NCBI GenBank assembly: GCA_944332505.1
Contig: CALVKC010000036.1
Location: forward strand, 1-10,466
Direction: 5' to 3'
From: an uncultured Bacilli bacterium
Lineage (GTDB): Bacteria > Bacillota_I > Bacilli_A > RF39 > UBA660
DNA length: 10,466 nucleotides
A program made the position numbers and the translations under genes. Positions 1 to 6,324 of this stretch are shown piece after piece. Each line of letters begins with the position of its first letter. Position 1 is the first letter of the stretch. The notes beneath the pieces were generated by a model. The model searched no databases, was not told the DNA's origin, and saw nothing but the letters and a program-made list of their open reading frames with translations.

Positions 1-88
1 TAAAATCTAAAAAAGCTTCAATAGATAAACATAAAAATACCTTTTTTTTATTTAACATGCCAAATATAAAATTAATATTTTTTTTCAT
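1..88 (-). CDS. Partial gene, N-terminus only; unknown product, possibly membrane-associated
   Basis: Seen: an ATG at 88-86 on the minus strand opens a frame of 29 codons with no stop before the left edge. It begins MKKNINFIFGMLNKKKVF and continues with hydrophobic, aromatic-rich residues. A Shine-Dalgarno-like ATGAGGT lies 5 nt upstream (94-100). A possible promoter with a TATAAT -10 lies at 122-127. The peptide has a basic start followed by a hydrophobic stretch, so the product could be a membrane or exported protein, but too little is visible to name a family. It would be divergent from the gene starting at 255 and share its repeat-bearing upstream region. In AT-rich DNA a 29-codon open frame can arise by chance; the ribosome site is the main support. 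Confidence 0.45.
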   Translation of the reverse strand, partial: MKKNINFIFGMLNKKKVFLCLSIEAFLDF

Positions 89-121
89 TTTTTACCTCAT
101 AGTAATAATTTCTTTAATTAA

Positions 122-150
122 ATTATACTATACTTCGGCACTTTTTTCTA
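122..150 (-). promoter_or_regulatory. Candidate promoter for the leftward partial gene
   Basis: On the minus strand a perfect TATAAT (127-122) is preceded at 17 bp by TAGAAA (150-145), which matches the -35 consensus at 4 of 6 positions. The -35 lies inside the first copy of the ACTTTTTTCTATAATT repeat. A protein binding the repeat could therefore affect transcription of the leftward gene. The -35 is weak. Confidence 0.35.
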
Positions 151-200
151 TAATTCACAAAGCTTTAACACTTTTTTCTATAATGCTTTTTTCTATAATT
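140..200. repeat. Three phased copies of ACTTTTTTCTATAATT
   Basis: Copies lie at 140-155 (perfect), 170-185 (last base G) and 185-200 (first base G). They share a 14-base core, CTTTTTTCTATAAT. Start-to-start distances are 30 and 15 bp, so the array is phased at multiples of 15 and the last two copies abut. It sits between two divergent genes, just upstream of the promoter for the gene at 255. A one-mismatch copy occurs at 2768-2783 and a weaker one near 10353-10368. Likely readings are binding sites for a regulator, or remnants of duplicated -10 regions, since each copy ends in TATAAT behind a T-tract. Confidence 0.7.
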
Positions 201-201
201 C

Positions 202-230
202 TTTACTTTTAATTAGTAGTATATTATAAT
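202..230 (+). promoter_or_regulatory. Promoter for the plus-strand gene at 255
   Basis: TTTACT (202-207) is separated by exactly 17 bp from a perfect TATAAT (225-230). This is a good SigA-type arrangement. Transcription would start near 237, giving a leader of under 20 nt that contains the AAAGGAGAT ribosome site (239-247). The phased repeats end 2 bp before the -35. Confidence 0.55.
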
Positions 231-254
231 AATAAACCAAAGGAGATAATTAAT

Positions 255-1682
255 ATGAGTTATGAAAATGGTGATTTAAGTAGAAGAAAAAATAAATATA
301 CTTTAGTTAAGTATGATGATTCCTATAAAAACACTTTGGTTTCATTAGGAATAAATAATGAAGATTTTGATAGTTTAAATTGTCAACAAATTTTTATGGT
401 AGTTAGAACAATTTATGGAAACATTAAAACTATAGTTGGTTCTATATATATTTTTCCATCTATTGATGAAAATAAAATAAGGGTACATGTACAACTAAAA
501 GATGATTGTTTTGAATCTAAAAAAGAAATGATAGATGCTATAGATAAAATTGTAGATTCTTTAAAAATTCTTTTTTACAATAAGAAGTATTTAGAATTAC
601 ATTTATCTAATAATATAGATTTATCTGTATTTAATAGTATTAAATATAGTAAAGAAAGAAATAATATTTATGTATGTGAAAATGGTTTAAATAATATATT
701 AATTTCTGCCTTAGTTGATGAAATGTGTGAAGCAGAAACAATTTTAACAAATTGGGGAGAATCTTGGGTACAAAAAGTTGGAAATGGTGATATTAGATCT
801 GATTCTACCTCAAATGATATTACATCATCAGATGTTTATGATAATGAGGCTTCATTACCCGAATTATTTAGTAAATTTGATACTATTTCATGGTTAGATA
901 TTGATTCTTTAAAAACATCTAGAAGTATAATTTTTTCAAGAAATGGAAATGTCGAATTTTTTAAAGAACCAAAAGGATTTAAAAAATCTAATAGTGGGAT
1001 TAACTATAGAATCGCATATAATGTTTTATATAGAGGGTTTGAATTAGAAACTTTTAAAGATTTTTGTAATCACAAATTGCAAGTAGGAAATAGTTCTTAT
1101 TTTAATGAAATCAGTTGTAATGGTTTAAATATAATCTATGAAAATGGAAACAAAAGGAAAAAAATTATTGGTCCGATAATAGATGGGTCTTCAATTTTTA
1201 TTGAATTATGTTTCAACGAAAATGGTGACATTGATAGTTGTCTCATAGAATTTAGAACGCATAAAAGTAATGGTAAAATTAATGGAAAATATCTCTTAAG
1301 GTTAAAACCTTATTCACAACTTAATAAATTTAGTATAAATTTTATTAGGCGCAGTGGTTATAAATCTGCTAATCTTTCAAAATTAATTGAACAAAACGAT
1401 ATAGAATTATATACTTCTATAATGGAAGGTAATATTACTTTAGAATTAATTGATGAATTAATTAAAAAAGTTATTCCATTAATTAATGAATTTGCTAGTT
1501 GTTATCAAAAACAACCTGTTTCAGAAAAAAATGAAGAAATTATGAAGGATGCTGTTAATCTCGTAAAAAGCATTATAGGTGAAATACCTCTTCCACACTT
1601 AAAAGAAAATTTAATTGCATTTGTTGATGATAATGATAGAGGCAAAAAGGATGGCAATCCAAGATTATTAAAAAAACAATGA
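255..1682 (+). CDS. Unknown protein, 475 aa, with a degenerate GNAT-like N-terminal region
   Basis: The start is fixed by AAAGGAGAT 7 nt before the ATG. No signal peptide or membrane segment is visible, so it is probably cytoplasmic. Residues about 15-142 alternate strands and helices in an order resembling a GNAT acetyltransferase fold: a 'GNIKTIVGSIYIF' strand pair, 'NKIRVHVQL', a helix at 88-108, then 'YLELHLSNN' and 'NNIYVCEN'. The acetyl-CoA-binding Q/RxxGxG/A loop is not recognisable, so an active enzyme is doubtful. An acidic, Ser/Asp-rich linker (about 176-200) leads to a second region (205-375) with repeated Gly-Asn turns ('SRNGNVEFF', 'YENGNKRKK', 'NENGDIDS') that looks beta-rich. 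A helical tail (376-455) and a very charged end follow. I do not recognise a named family. It stands alone in its transcription unit, converges on the metallopeptidase-like gene, and lies downstream of the phased repeats. Confidence 0.85.
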   Translation: MSYENGDLSRRKNKYTLVKYDDSYKNTLVSLGINNEDFDSLNCQQIFMVVRTIYGNIKTIVGSIYIFPSIDENKIRVHVQLKDDCFESKKEMIDAIDKIVDSLKILFYNKKYLELHLSNNIDLSVFNSIKYSKERNNIYVCENGLNNILISALVDEMCEAETILTNWGESWVQKVGNGDIRSDSTSNDITSSDVYDNEASLPELFSKFDTISWLDIDSLKTSRSIIFSRNGNVEFFKEPKGFKKSNSGINYRIAYNVLYRGFELETFKDFCNHKLQVGNSSYFNEISCNGLNIIYENGNKRKKIIGPIIDGSSIFIELCFNENGDIDSCLIEFRTHKSNGKINGKYLLRLKPYSQLNKFSINFIRRSGYKSANLSKLIEQNDIELYTSIMEGNITLELIDELIKKVIPLINEFASCYQKQPVSEKNEEIMKDAVNLVKSIIGEIPLPHLKENLIAFVDDNDRGKKDGNPRLLKKQ

Positions 1683-1702
1683 TTTTAAAATAGTTTTAGG
1701 AA

Positions 1703-1755
1703 TTATAAAAAATCAAAATAAATACAAATGATTAATTTTGTTTTATTTTTTATAA
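1703..1755. terminator. AT-only hairpin between convergent genes, probable bidirectional terminator
   Basis: TTATAAAAAAT (1703-1713) is the exact reverse complement of ATTTTTTATAA (1745-1755). An inner partial stem CAAAAT (1714-1719) / ATTTTG (1735-1740) lies between. T-rich runs lie on the 3' side for both strands. The hairpin follows the stop of the plus gene and overlaps the stop codon of the minus gene. The lack of GC pairs makes it weak. Confidence 0.45.
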
Positions 1756-2730
1756 ATTTAAACTATTACTTATCTGCATTGTTTCAAGCAATTTAATATT
1801 TTTTTGGTTATAATAATTTTGTAATTCTGCCAACCTTTCTGGTGGTATTTTTTCTAAATCAATTTCAACTTTTTCAATATGAGAGCTAAGTACATCTTCA
1901 GCTTTTTTATTTTTGTGCCTTACTGCATAACTTATTGCTTCAGAATAATAGTATTTTTGTTTCTCATATTCATTTAAACAATTTATACAATCTGCTTCAT
2001 CTAACGAAAATATTGTAAATGCGTTAATTTTAGGATTCTGTTTTATAAAATAATTACAAATATCTACATAAGGTATATATTGTGGTGCTATCGAATAATA
2101 TAATCCATATTTTTGACAAAATTCATTTGAAAATTTTTCTACAAAACCTTCATTAAGCATAAAACCTACCATGCCTCGTGATGTTATTGTACTACCATCT
2201 GATAAATTAATAACCATTCGTTCATCTGCTATTTCTTCTGGTTTTAACATTTGAATTATTATATGAAACAATTCATGTGGCAAGGTTCCTTTTGCCGCTG
2301 TTATTTGAGTAAATATATCAGGATCATAATTTGTTTTTGTTTTACCTATTTTTGCTAAATTAACTATTACCTTACTATTTTTAATATCTGCACTAAAATC
2401 GTGATCATCTTCTGGATTATTTATTACTATTATTCCTTCATTTAAAATCATACTATTCAATTTATCTAATCTATCTTTAGGAATATAATTACCATACTCT
2501 TGATTTATTAATGAAACAAGTATAGATAAATACTCTTTTAATTCTTTCTTCATTAAATCTTCTTTTGATAAATTTGTTTGTGAATATTTTTGTATTAACT
2601 TTTCTCTTTCTACTAAAGGCATACTCGTTAATTCTTTTAATTCTTCTTCACTATACCTAGTTTTAATTCTATCTATTGTTTCTTTTGTAGAAAATCTTGT
2701 CTCATATAATAATTGTTCAAATGTATCCAT
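1750..2730 (-). CDS. Predicted cytoplasmic zinc metallopeptidase (gluzincin-like), 326 aa
   Basis: Seen: HELFH at residues 152-156 (HExxH: two zinc-binding His plus catalytic Glu) and, 38 residues later, LNEGFVEKF with Glu194 as the likely third zinc ligand. Known: the HExxH...(N/S)EGxxE pattern is typical of gluzincin peptidases such as the thermolysin/peptidase-MA type. The preceding strands ('GIIVINNP', 'SKVIVNLAKI') fit the usual beta-sheet before the active-site helix. Residues 1-75 are helical and highly charged. There is no signal peptide or TM segment, so it should act in the cytoplasm or be released another way. The C-terminal part (230-326) is helical, with a Cys pair (C248, C251) of unknown role. 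The start is supported by AAAGGAT 10 nt upstream. It converges on the gene ending at 1682 and is separated from the operon upstream by a terminator. Substrate unknown; no exact family is claimed. Confidence 0.85.
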   Translation of the reverse strand: MDTFEQLLYETRFSTKETIDRIKTRYSEEELKELTSMPLVEREKLIQKYSQTNLSKEDLMKKELKEYLSILVSLINQEYGNYIPKDRLDKLNSMILNEGIIVINNPEDDHDFSADIKNSKVIVNLAKIGKTKTNYDPDIFTQITAAKGTLPHELFHIIIQMLKPEEIADERMVINLSDGSTITSRGMVGFMLNEGFVEKFSNEFCQKYGLYYSIAPQYIPYVDICNYFIKQNPKINAFTIFSLDEADCINCLNEYEKQKYYYSEAISYAVRHKNKKAEDVLSSHIEKVEIDLEKIPPERLAELQNYYNQKNIKLLETMQISNSLNL

Positions 2731-2767
2731 TTAATTTCACTATCCTTTTAGTTAAAAATACTTTTTT

Positions 2768-2783
2768 ACTTTTCTCTATAATT
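2768..2783. repeat. Single copy of the ACTTTTTTCTATAATT element (one mismatch)
   Basis: ACTTTTCTCTATAATT differs from the copy at 140-155 at one of 16 positions. It lies in the region upstream of the metallopeptidase-like gene, between that gene's ribosome site and its candidate -10 (2791-2796). It would therefore fall in the early transcribed leader, in the opposite orientation to the gene. Sharing this element would link the two convergent genes' regulation. Confidence 0.5.
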
Positions 2784-2790
2784 TATACTT

Positions 2791-2819
2791 ATTATACTAT
2801 ATATTTTTTTAATTTCCTA
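2791..2819 (-). promoter_or_regulatory. Candidate promoter for the metallopeptidase-like gene
   Basis: The minus strand has a perfect TATAAT (2796-2791) with TAGGAA (2819-2814) 17 bp upstream. The -10 is good and the -35 poor (3 of 6). It lies after the terminator that closes the upstream operon, so the gene needs a promoter here. A TATAAA a few bases downstream is an alternative -10. Confidence 0.35.
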
Positions 2820-2865
2820 TAAACATAGAATAATTTTTTCATTTAAGAATTATTTTTAACTTAAT

Positions 2866-2903
2866 AAAAAGAGTGTACTTAATTATTTGTACATTCTTTT
2901 TTT
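2866..2903. terminator. Strong bidirectional terminator at the end of the surface-protein operon
   Basis: The arms are AAAAGAGTGTAC (2867-2878) and GTACATTCTTTT (2889-2900): 12 pairs with one G-T, around a 10-nt loop. The plus strand has seven Ts (2897-2903), and the minus strand ends the stem in TTTTT. It lies about 60 bp after the stop of the lipoprotein gene and before the metallopeptidase promoter, so its main job is to end minus-strand transcription of the operon. Confidence 0.8.
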
Positions 2904-2962
2904 ATTAATAACAATGCTTTTAATAAATACCTAATTAATTTTTTTCATAACTTTTTTATTTA

Positions 2963-3772
2963 TTAAGATGGCATAGTTAATGCTGATTCATATGCTAAAA
3001 AGTCATCAGGTGTTGCAAAAGCTATATCCCAATTGATAACATATTCACTATTTGAATATGAACCAAGAGGATTTACTATTAAGCGATAGTTTTCACCACT
3101 AAAGTCATATTCTAATATTGTGCTTACTGAATCTCCAATAGTATATCCACAATGCGTCATAAAGTCTTCCACTAAGTCAACTTTGCTTTCATAGTTACTT
3201 TTAAGTTCAAAACTATCAATAGCCTCAACTTTAGGTAATCTTAAATTTTCATAAACTTTTTGATTTTGTTCTTCAGTATTTTTTGGAAAAAGTTCATTTA
3301 AAACAGCCATCATAGCATCATATGTAGCTTGATCATCGTTCTTAAAATAAGACACGCTGTTACTAACTAAGTATAATGTTTTAAGTAAAACTAATTGTCC
3401 TGAAGGATTGTAAATAAGTCTTATATTTAAGTTGTTAAAATGACTATTTCCATTATAGTCTCCTAGACTATCCTTATTATTTTCGGCATTTCTATCGCTC
3501 CATATTAATATACGATAAACTGAATATCCTTGACTACTAAAAGTAGTTCCTTCTAAAGTGTTTGCATCACTTTCTACCATGTATGCATAATATCCAGGAT
3601 ATTTATTGTTAAAATTATCTACAAAATTTTGTATTGCTTTAACATCTTTAAATCCTAAATCTGTAATTGTTTTTTGTTCATTATTATTTGTATTATTCTT
3701 TTCTTTATTACCACATGCAGTAAGTGAAAACATCATTACTAGCATTAGGGTTAAAATCATTATTTTTTTCAT
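2963..3772 (-). CDS. Surface lipoprotein of unknown function, 269 aa
   Basis: The N-terminus is a classic lipoprotein signal: MKK, a hydrophobic stretch rich in Leu/Met, then the lipobox LTAC at residues 17-20, with Cys20 as the lipidated residue. A short Asn/Lys-rich linker (21-33) follows, as expected for a membrane-anchored protein. The mature part has two similar-sized halves, each starting with a helix ('VKAIQNFVDNFNNKYPGY' and 'SKVDLVEDFMTHCGY') followed by strands ('YRILIWSD', 'YRLIVNP'). This could be a duplicated fold, though identity is too low to assert. I start at 3772 because AGAGGAG sits 4 nt upstream. A longer frame to 3820 has no ribosome site and would bury the signal peptide. 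It follows the gene ending at 3859 after 86 bp with no clear terminator and is probably the last gene of the operon. No named family recognised. Confidence 0.88.
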   Translation of the reverse strand: MKKIMILTLMLVMMFSLTACGNKEKNNTNNNEQKTITDLGFKDVKAIQNFVDNFNNKYPGYYAYMVESDANTLEGTTFSSQGYSVYRILIWSDRNAENNKDSLGDYNGNSHFNNLNIRLIYNPSGQLVLLKTLYLVSNSVSYFKNDDQATYDAMMAVLNELFPKNTEEQNQKVYENLRLPKVEAIDSFELKSNYESKVDLVEDFMTHCGYTIGDSVSTILEYDFSGENYRLIVNPLGSYSNSEYVINWDIAFATPDDFLAYESALTMPS

Positions 3773-3858
3773 AATTCTCCTCTCTTTTAAATTGATTTTT
3801 TGATATTTATTAATTAGCATTTTTGTTATTCTCTATTAATATATTTTTATATATATTT

Positions 3859-5466
3859 TTAATCCATAACTATTCCACCCCATTCTGTTACTGTAAATCC
3901 ATTTCGTTCTATTGGACTAATTATTGGATCTTTTAAAGTGTCTAAATCACTAGATACCGGAGCAAATAAGAACCATACTCGGAAAATGGTATCAGGTACT
4001 GGAGTAACTTCCATAGGCATTAAAGCATCTATTGTTGCTGTATGCTGTGGATACATAATGTATGATACATTATTATCAAGTCTTGTACACCAGAAGGTAA
4101 CAAAATCTTTTGTTTCTTGTTCATTAAATTTATATTTTGTTGCAATTTCAGCTAACTGTTGAGTTTTTGTCTCTGGTTTTATAATCCAGCCTTCTTCTTT
4201 TTGCATATGTAATGCTGAAGTGTCTGATTCATAGAACAAATATCCATAATTTTCTCCATCCACTAAAAGGTTCCCATTTGGTTTTGCTGTTGCTTGCCAA
4301 AATCCTTTATATTCTGGTATAACAGTTTCAAGTAATTCGGGATTTTTAAATTGAACAATTATCTCTTCTTCTTCAGTTGGATATAGATAAATATTTGGTT
4401 TAATTGCCGTTTGTAAAACCGGAAGGTTTCTCGCATCACCAGGTCCAGTTTTCTTTTTTGTGTCTGTTTTAAATAAATCAGAAAACTTTTTCCATAAACT
4501 ATCCCATGACTTGTTAACTAATTTACCAAGATCTTTAATAAAGTTCTTTGTAAAGTAATCAAAAATATCTTGTGGCAATTTTTTAATAATACTTAATTCT
4601 CGTAAAAATTTATTGTTTTGTTCATTTATTGTTGGTAATGGTCTTGTTAAAGCTCCATGACTTCCATCTTTGTCGGGGCCTACAATATCTTGTGGCGTAA
4701 ATGTATTTGACATCATCTTATAAGCTATATTATCACCATATTCAGTTATACCATCTAAAAGATCTAGTGGTTTATTAGTGTGAGTATTCATATAATTTGT
4801 AAATACATCATTACCCATAAGGTCTAACATATTACTTACTGCTGCATCTGCTGCACTTGCTTGTTTTATATTTGATGTTCCAAGACCCATTCCTTTTAAA
4901 GTATAATGTGTCCATCTCATAAACGAATGAGTGTGTTCTGAATTGGTAAAGGTAACTATATTTTCTGTTGTATTAATATATTTGTTTGCCTTATCCACTA
5001 GATTATTATAATTAATTTCATTACCATGGTTGCTATTTTCTCTTGCATCTTTTAAACTATCACTGTTTCTACCAAAATTTTTAATAGCATCTGTTATATC
5101 ATTTAAATTTGTATTTTTTATTTCATCTTTTATTTTGTTTTGAATAAATGGTTTAACGGCATCAACTGGTTTCATATTATTAGATGTGGAATCATCACGT
5201 GGTTTAAAATTAAATGAATCACATAAATTTTGCCATTCTTGTTTTAAATCTTCTGCAAAGTTTCCTGTGTTAGCTCGATCATGAACTCGCCATTGGCTAG
5301 ATGCAGTATGTCCATCAACATTTGAATTAGTTGAATTTACATAATCTCTATGAGCACTACCTAAAGTTTGGGCACTAGCATTTAATATTGAAAGACAAAA
5401 AATACTATATGATGTAATAATAACTAATAAAAAATTTATTTTTTCCCTTAGTAGTTTATTTTTCAT
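3859..5466 (-). CDS. Secreted protein with a C-terminal 'KPxIYLYP' conserved domain, 535 aa
   Basis: Residues 1-32 form a Sec signal peptide: KNKLLREK, a hydrophobic core 10-29, then ASA (30-32) before Gln33. The product should be exported and released; there is no lipobox, later TM segment or LPxTG. Residues 33-345 are hydrophilic, Asn/His/Asp-rich and largely helical. They include clustered histidines (H39, H53, H62, and HTH...WTH at 178-187) that could bind metal, which is inference only. From residue 356, KPNIYLYPTEE begins a domain of about 180 residues. Its marks, recalled from uncharacterised bacterial proteins, are KP-x-IYLYP, 'NYGYLFYES' (406-414), 'FNEQETKDFVTFW' (447-459), 'PDTIFRVWFLFAP' (491-503) and 'GFTVTEWGG' (523-531) near the end. 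No function is known to me. The start overlaps the upstream stop as ATGA, with AAGGAGGG just before it, so translation is coupled. Confidence 0.9.
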   Translation of the reverse strand: MKNKLLREKINFLLVIITSYSIFCLSILNASAQTLGSAHRDYVNSTNSNVDGHTASSQWRVHDRANTGNFAEDLKQEWQNLCDSFNFKPRDDSTSNNMKPVDAVKPFIQNKIKDEIKNTNLNDITDAIKNFGRNSDSLKDARENSNHGNEINYNNLVDKANKYINTTENIVTFTNSEHTHSFMRWTHYTLKGMGLGTSNIKQASAADAAVSNMLDLMGNDVFTNYMNTHTNKPLDLLDGITEYGDNIAYKMMSNTFTPQDIVGPDKDGSHGALTRPLPTINEQNNKFLRELSIIKKLPQDIFDYFTKNFIKDLGKLVNKSWDSLWKKFSDLFKTDTKKKTGPGDARNLPVLQTAIKPNIYLYPTEEEEIIVQFKNPELLETVIPEYKGFWQATAKPNGNLLVDGENYGYLFYESDTSALHMQKEEGWIIKPETKTQQLAEIATKYKFNEQETKDFVTFWCTRLDNNVSYIMYPQHTATIDALMPMEVTPVPDTIFRVWFLFAPVSSDLDTLKDPIISPIERNGFTVTEWGGIVMD

Positions 5467-6323
5467 TCTTTACCCTCCTTAATTAGAGTTTTATACTCTG
5501 AAATGGAGTCAATAAGTTCTTCATAACCGCCCTCATTTTTAGCACATTTTAATGCATAATCGAGATATTCTAAACTTTGATCATTATCCCCTAATACATA
5601 GGCAGTTAAAGCATAATAGTAATTGGCATATGGATTATCTGGTTCCATCTCTAAAGTTTTTCCTAAATAATACGCCGCTTGAATGTATTTATCTGTTTCA
5701 TAACATGTGTAACCAGCCATGTACATAAAATATGGTTCAAAAGGATAATCATACGCTGCATCTTGTGCAATATCACAAATTGTATTATTTACTTTACCTT
5801 TGTATTGAAATAATCTTGCTCTTAATAACATTTCATAACTTTCTTTGTCTTTATTTTTTATTTGAGATAGTGTATTTCCGGCATTGTAATTATCATCTTG
5901 AGCAAGTAATAGTTTTCCTTGTAATTTAATTTTTTCATTACAATATGGTAACTTATTTATAATATTTTTTGCTTCATCATATTTTTCATTTTCAATAAGA
6001 TTTTCTATTTGAGCAATTGTTTTAGCATCTGGAATATGATTTTTTTCATAATATTCTTCTAATATTTCTTGGTCTATATCTGTTGCATCACTAAATACTA
6101 ATGTTGATGGGTTTCCCAAAATAGTACCAAGTAACAATGCTACTATTGATACACCTAGACAAAATTGAGGCATTTTTCCATTAAAACCTTTTTCAAAAAA
6201 TTGTATTCCTATAAATGATGCAACTAAAAGTATTAGTGCTATAACTCCAAATAATGTAAAACCATTTATTAATATAAATATAAAATCTATTGCTGTAATA
6301 ATTATAATCATTTTTTTTGTCAT
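5463..6323 (-). CDS. Three-TM membrane protein with extracytoplasmic TPR repeats, 286 aa
   Basis: Hydrophobic segments lie at about 5-20, 23-42 and 53-70. The N-terminus (MTKK) and the loop at 43-53 (FEKGFNGK) are basic, which predicts an inside N-terminus and an outside C-terminus. Residues 80-280 are helical. The clearest TPR units are 198-228 ('PYFMYMAGYTCYETDKYIQA', then LEMEPDN) and 232-262 ('ANYYYALTAYVLGDNDQSLE'); earlier divergent repeats begin near 97. TPRs bind other proteins, so this is probably a scaffold on the outer face of the membrane. The start lies 1 nt after the stop of the upstream gene. A perfect AAGGAGGT within that gene's end argues for coupled, high translation. Its layout (TM bundle, then TPRs) resembles a small version of the product encoded just upstream, suggesting a pair. 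No named family recognised. Confidence 0.88.
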   Translation of the reverse strand: MTKKMIIIITAIDFIFILINGFTLFGVIALILLVASFIGIQFFEKGFNGKMPQFCLGVSIVALLLGTILGNPSTLVFSDATDIDQEILEEYYEKNHIPDAKTIAQIENLIENEKYDEAKNIINKLPYCNEKIKLQGKLLLAQDDNYNAGNTLSQIKNKDKESYEMLLRARLFQYKGKVNNTICDIAQDAAYDYPFEPYFMYMAGYTCYETDKYIQAAYYLGKTLEMEPDNPYANYYYALTAYVLGDNDQSLEYLDYALKCAKNEGGYEELIDSISEYKTLIKEGKE

Positions 6324-6324
6324 G

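Noticed and set aside
2777..2903. Possible small plus-strand RNA from the TATAAT at 2777 to the hairpin at 2866-2903
   Set aside because: The -10 is perfect but no -35 lies 16-18 bp upstream, and the hairpin is explained as the operon's minus-strand terminator.
3773..3820. Upstream extension of the lipoprotein frame to an ATG at 3820
   Set aside because: There is no ribosome site before it, and the extension would push the signal peptide 16 residues inward. AGAGGAG before 3772 decides the start.
3773..3858. Separate promoter or terminator between the secreted-protein and lipoprotein genes
   Set aside because: The 86-bp gap contains only AT runs with weak self-complementarity and no acceptable -35/-10 pair, so read-through from the operon is the simpler view.
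3938..4162. Plus-strand open frame antisense to the secreted-protein gene
   Set aside because: It lies wholly inside a well-supported minus-strand gene, in its conserved C-terminal domain, and has no convincing ribosome site; it is a shadow frame.
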